Below, piece by piece: positions 33,201 to 35,556 of a DNA stretch of 35,556 nucleotides. Source of the DNA: TMED27 sp045106175 (GTDB lineage: Bacteria > Pseudomonadota > Alphaproteobacteria > Micavibrionales > Micavibrionaceae); contig JBGCEF010000048.1 in the NCBI GenBank assembly GCA_045106175.1, positions 1 through 35,556 on the forward strand, read 5' to 3'. The position numbers were made by a program, and so were the translations under genes. Position 1 is the first letter of the stretch. Every line of letters starts with the position of its first letter. The notes beneath the pieces are model-generated. The model ran no database searches. It had not been told where the DNA came from and was given only the letters and a program-made list of their open reading frames with translations.

Positions 33201-33710
33201 ATGTCTGAGCAAAAATTTGAAGAAGACCGTATTTCAACCGGCAAATTTTACATGTTTCGCTGTTTAATCGTAATGGCACATGCGGACGGTATCTTTAGCG
33301 AAGAAGAACGCAGTTATATGTATTCACTGATGGATCATTCGCGCGTTAATTTGACTGATGAACAATATAAGATCCTTGAATCTGATATGGATACACCGCA
33401 AAAAATTGCTGATTTATTGCCATATCTGGACGATCCGGAATATCGATCGCAACTTTTATATTTTGCACGCTTGATGGCCCATAAAGACGGTCATAAACAC
33501 CCCAATGAAGAGGATCTTTTGAACAAAATTCAGGCTCATACTGCGCCTAACACGGATATTGATGTTATGCGCGCCGAAGCGAGAGAGGCTTTACAAAAAG
33601 ATCTATCGACTTGTGATGGCTTTGGCGAGGATGCGCGCCCGAAAGGCAGCTGGTTTGAGGCGCATGATAAGGTTATGGAGTCCGTTAATATCAATTTAAT
33701 GGACGAATAA
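33201..33710 (+). CDS. TerB-like protein, copy 1
   Basis: This 169-residue protein has the acidic helical pattern of the TerB/DUF533-like group: MFRCLIVMAHADGIFSEEERSYMYSLMDHS (residues 18-47), with the ADG.FSEEE block, then LLYFARLMAHKDGHKHPNEEDLLNKI, a second copy of the A.KDG...EE pattern. No signal peptide. No Shine-Dalgarno sequence is evident; a TATATAAA lies just before the ATG, so the transcript may have a very short leader. A clearly related second copy follows 34 bases downstream. TerB-like domains are linked to metal binding and stress responses in known systems, but the role here is unknown. Confidence 0.8.
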   Translation: MSEQKFEEDRISTGKFYMFRCLIVMAHADGIFSEEERSYMYSLMDHSRVNLTDEQYKILESDMDTPQKIADLLPYLDDPEYRSQLLYFARLMAHKDGHKHPNEEDLLNKIQAHTAPNTDIDVMRAEAREALQKDLSTCDGFGEDARPKGSWFEAHDKVMESVNINLMDE

Positions 33711-33744
33711 TTTACGATTTTTTACTTAAGAGGATTTATAATTT

Positions 33745-33796
33745 ATGACTGAACAAAAATTGGAAGAGGACCTCTGTTTCTACAGGTAAATTTTAC
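33745..33796 (+). pseudogene. Frameshifted 5' end of TerB-like copy 2
   Basis: An ATG at 33745 preceded by AAGAGGA (33728-33734) begins MTEQKLEED, matching the start of copy 1 (MSEQKFEED). After the ninth codon the frame is off by +1: four bases (CTCT, 33772-33775) stand where copy 1 has one codon. The 0 frame stops at TAA 33787-33789, while the +1 frame continues as VSTGKFYM into the long ORF. The distance from ATG to the MFRC methionine is 52 bases here and 51 in copy 1. Confidence 0.75.
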
Positions 33797-34255
33797 ATGT
33801 TTCGTTGCATGATCACCATGGCACATGTCGATGGTGATTTTTGCGAAAAAGAACAAGCGTATATGTATTCATTTATGAACCATTCGCGTGTTGCGTTTAC
33901 CGATGAGCAATATACGAAGCTTGAGGAAGACATGGTCAACCCGAAGCCGATTGAAGAGTTACTGCCTTATATCAATCATCCAAAATATCGGTCTCAACTG
34001 TTATACTTTGCGCGGCTTATGGCGGCAAAAGATGGTGTTATTGATACGAATGAAGAAGCCTTACTTAATCTAATACATGCGAATGCGATTGACGGGCTTG
34101 ATATGGATGCCATTCGTAAGGATGCGCAAAAAGCCGCTACCTACAACCTTAATGAGCATGATATTTATATTGATAAAATTCGTCCCAATAGCGGCCTATT
34201 CGGTGTTTTTGACAGAATGATGTTATCAATGGGTATTGATTTGATGCGTGATTAG
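33797..34255 (+). CDS. TerB-like protein, copy 2 (5' end separated by a frameshift)
   Basis: The open frame gives 152 residues from MFRCMITMAHVDGDFCEKEQAYMY to the end. It matches copy 1 over its whole length, with roughly half of the positions identical by eye, especially FYMFRC, MYS.M.HSRV, TDEQY, LLPY and YRSQLLYFARLMA.KDG. It lacks the first 17 residues because of the +1 frameshift upstream. No ribosome binding site lies before the internal ATG at 33797. Conservation of the rest suggests either a very recent mutation, a sequencing error or a frameshift during translation. It is convergent with asd. Confidence 0.75.
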   Translation: MFRCMITMAHVDGDFCEKEQAYMYSFMNHSRVAFTDEQYTKLEEDMVNPKPIEELLPYINHPKYRSQLLYFARLMAAKDGVIDTNEEALLNLIHANAIDGLDMDAIRKDAQKAATYNLNEHDIYIDKIRPNSGLFGVFDRMMLSMGIDLMRD

Positions 34256-34289
34256 CATTTGTGACAATCACGCATTACTAGCAAGGTGA

Positions 34290-35303
34290 TTAAACCTTGC
34301 CCTCTTTGATCAATAACTCTGCGATTTGCACAGTGTTCAAGGCTGCACCTTTTCTAAGGTTATCAGCAACACACCAGAAGTTAAGGCCATTTTCGACGCT
34401 AATATCTTCACGCACGCGTGAGATGTAAACATCGTCTTCACCCTGAATTTCAACAGGCGTGACATATTCCAGATCTTCTTGTTCTAAATCAATAAGCGTT
34501 AAGCCTTCTTGGTTGCGGAACAATTCTTTTGCTTGGATTGCTGTACATTCATTTTCTAATTCAACATTGACCATTTCAGCGTGACCGATGAATGCAGGAA
34601 TACGCACGCATGATGCGCAGACTTTGATGTTCGGATCTAAGATTTTCTTAGTCTCAACAACCATTTTCCATTCTTCTTTTGTCATGCCGTCATCCATAAA
34701 CACATCAATTTGCGGGATTGCATTGAACGCGATCTGCTTCGGGTAAACGCTTGGCGTTGGTGTTTGGTTTGCATAGATGCCTTTGGTTTGATTAAACAAT
34801 TCATCCATCGCTTCTTTACCTGAACCGGATGTTGATTGATATGTGCTGACGACGACACGTTTGATTGTGGCGGCGTCATGCAGAGGCTTTAGCGCGACCA
34901 TCATTTGGATGGTTGAACAATTAGGGTTGGCGATAATGCCTTTTCCGATTTCGTTGATTGCATGCGGGTTTACCTCTGGGACAATCAAAGGAACTTCGGG
35001 GTCCATGCGCCAATGAGATGTATTATCCACCACAATCGCACCAGCCGCCGCAGCCTTTGGGGAATATTCCGCAGATACTTTTCCACCAGGCGATGAGAGC
35101 ACAATGTCTACGCCCTTAAAATCAAATTTAGCTAGATCTTGGACTTTAAGGTCTTGATCTCCATATGACACCTCGCGACCGGCAGAACGCGCTGACGCCA
35201 GAGCGATCACTTCATCCGCTGGAAAATTGCGTTCAACCAAGATATTGAGCACTTCACGACCAACATTTCCTGTGGCGCCCATGACTGCGACTTTATAGCC
35301 CAT
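34290..35303 (-). CDS. asd: Aspartate-semialdehyde dehydrogenase
   Basis: This 337-residue enzyme makes aspartate semialdehyde for lysine, diaminopimelate, threonine and methionine synthesis. The NADP-binding loop is GATGNVGREVLNIL (9-22). The catalytic Cys129 lies in IIANPNCSTIQMM. STYQSTSGSGKEAMDEL, RIPAFIGHAEMVNVEL with the catalytic His, and the C-terminal FWCVADNLRKGAALNTVQIAE block are all present. A strong AGGGAG ribosome binding site (35310-35315 on the + strand) lies 6 bases before the ATG. It is divergent from the kinase gene at the right edge. Confidence 0.97.
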   Translation of the reverse strand: MGYKVAVMGATGNVGREVLNILVERNFPADEVIALASARSAGREVSYGDQDLKVQDLAKFDFKGVDIVLSSPGGKVSAEYSPKAAAAGAIVVDNTSHWRMDPEVPLIVPEVNPHAINEIGKGIIANPNCSTIQMMVALKPLHDAATIKRVVVSTYQSTSGSGKEAMDELFNQTKGIYANQTPTPSVYPKQIAFNAIPQIDVFMDDGMTKEEWKMVVETKKILDPNIKVCASCVRIPAFIGHAEMVNVELENECTAIQAKELFRNQEGLTLIDLEQEDLEYVTPVEIQGEDDVYISRVREDISVENGLNFWCVADNLRKGAALNTVQIAELLIKEGKV

Positions 35304-35392
35304 ATTTAACTCCCTAAAGTTTGTATTTTTATCATTGAATTTTGGTGATATCTTATTTTAGTTATCAATGACAAGAGTTTTTCGGGATTTTC

Positions 35393-35556
35393 ATGTCAGA
35401 CACCCCAAAATTATCACGTGAAGAGTTAGAAGCCAAAGTTGCAGAAGCAGATGCGTTGGCAGATATGAAAGCCAATTTGTTGGCAACCATCAGCCATGAA
35501 ATTCGTACGCCTATGCAAACAATTTACGGGCTTTTGGAATTGATTGGTGATGAAAA
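35393..35556 (+). CDS. Sensor histidine kinase, 5' part only
   Basis: Only the first 54 residues are in the window. Residues 8-28 are a short charged coil (SREELEAKVAEADALADMK), directly followed by the H-box ATISHEIRTPMQTIYG with the phospho-accepting His35. An in-frame stop (35369-35371) just upstream, with no other start codon between, fixes the start at 35393. So this kinase has no N-terminal sensor or membrane domain before the HisKA domain. It may be a soluble or hybrid kinase; the rest is out of view. Confidence 0.85.
   Translation, partial: MSDTPKLSREELEAKVAEADALADMKANLLATISHEIRTPMQTIYGLLELIGDE

Noticed and set aside
33745..33796. Classic RF2-type programmed frameshift
   Set aside because: The 0-frame codon at the slip site is a sense codon (TGT), not a stop, and the stop is several codons later. 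The known mechanism is not matched, so an indel is simpler.

Overview
The window looks like chromosomal housekeeping sequence of a moderately AT-rich alphaproteobacterium. The main pointers are an ATP12-type F1-ATPase assembly chaperone, a DUF3035-type lipoprotein directly after lspA, a CrcB-RluC-ATP12 gene neighbourhood, and an sdhC-sdhD-sdhA order. I cannot name the genus; a Micavibrio-like or other early-branching alphaproteobacterial lineage is only a guess. Coding density is very high. No gene-free stretch exceeds about 150 bases, and I found no rRNA, tRNA, insertion sequence, phage gene or CRISPR array.

Layout, left half. A partial AmpD-like amidase (-) is divergent from an exported MsrA (+), followed by a Ppx/GppA-like protein (+) that shares its stop region with ileS (-). 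Upstream of ileS lie two unrecognised cysteine-free genes, then an AEC-type permease and ribF (all -). Divergent from ribF runs a long + strand block: lspA, DUF3035 lipoprotein, two M16 peptidases (one with zinc ligands, one without), pgi, a two-part pentapeptide-repeat protein, mutL with the endonuclease motif, and a small membrane protein.

Layout, right half. A - strand cluster crcB-rluC-(AsmA-like)-ATP12 is followed by an EamA transporter (+). rarA and an RNase H-fold gene carrying an in-frame 15-bp minisatellite form a - strand pair. nadA-nadC (+) and a small lipoprotein (+) come next. The succinate dehydrogenase genes (sdhC, sdhD, sdhA, sdhB, all -) are split between sdhA and sdhB by a 626-residue cysteine-free gene of unknown function on the opposite strand, with its own near-consensus promoter. 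The window ends with a 113-residue unknown, a Tat-type MsrB (-), two tandem TerB-like paralogs (the second broken by a +1 frameshift near its start), asd (-), and the start of a histidine kinase (+).

Together the known genes cover envelope maintenance (AmpD, LspA, lipoproteins, M16), respiration and ATP synthase assembly (Sdh, ATP12), cofactor synthesis (RibF, NadA/NadC), DNA repair (MutL, RarA), translation (IleS, RluC) and extracytoplasmic methionine repair (MsrA/MsrB). The most unusual material is the sdh-splitting orphan gene, the cysteine-free pair upstream of ileS, and the frameshifted TerB-like copy.
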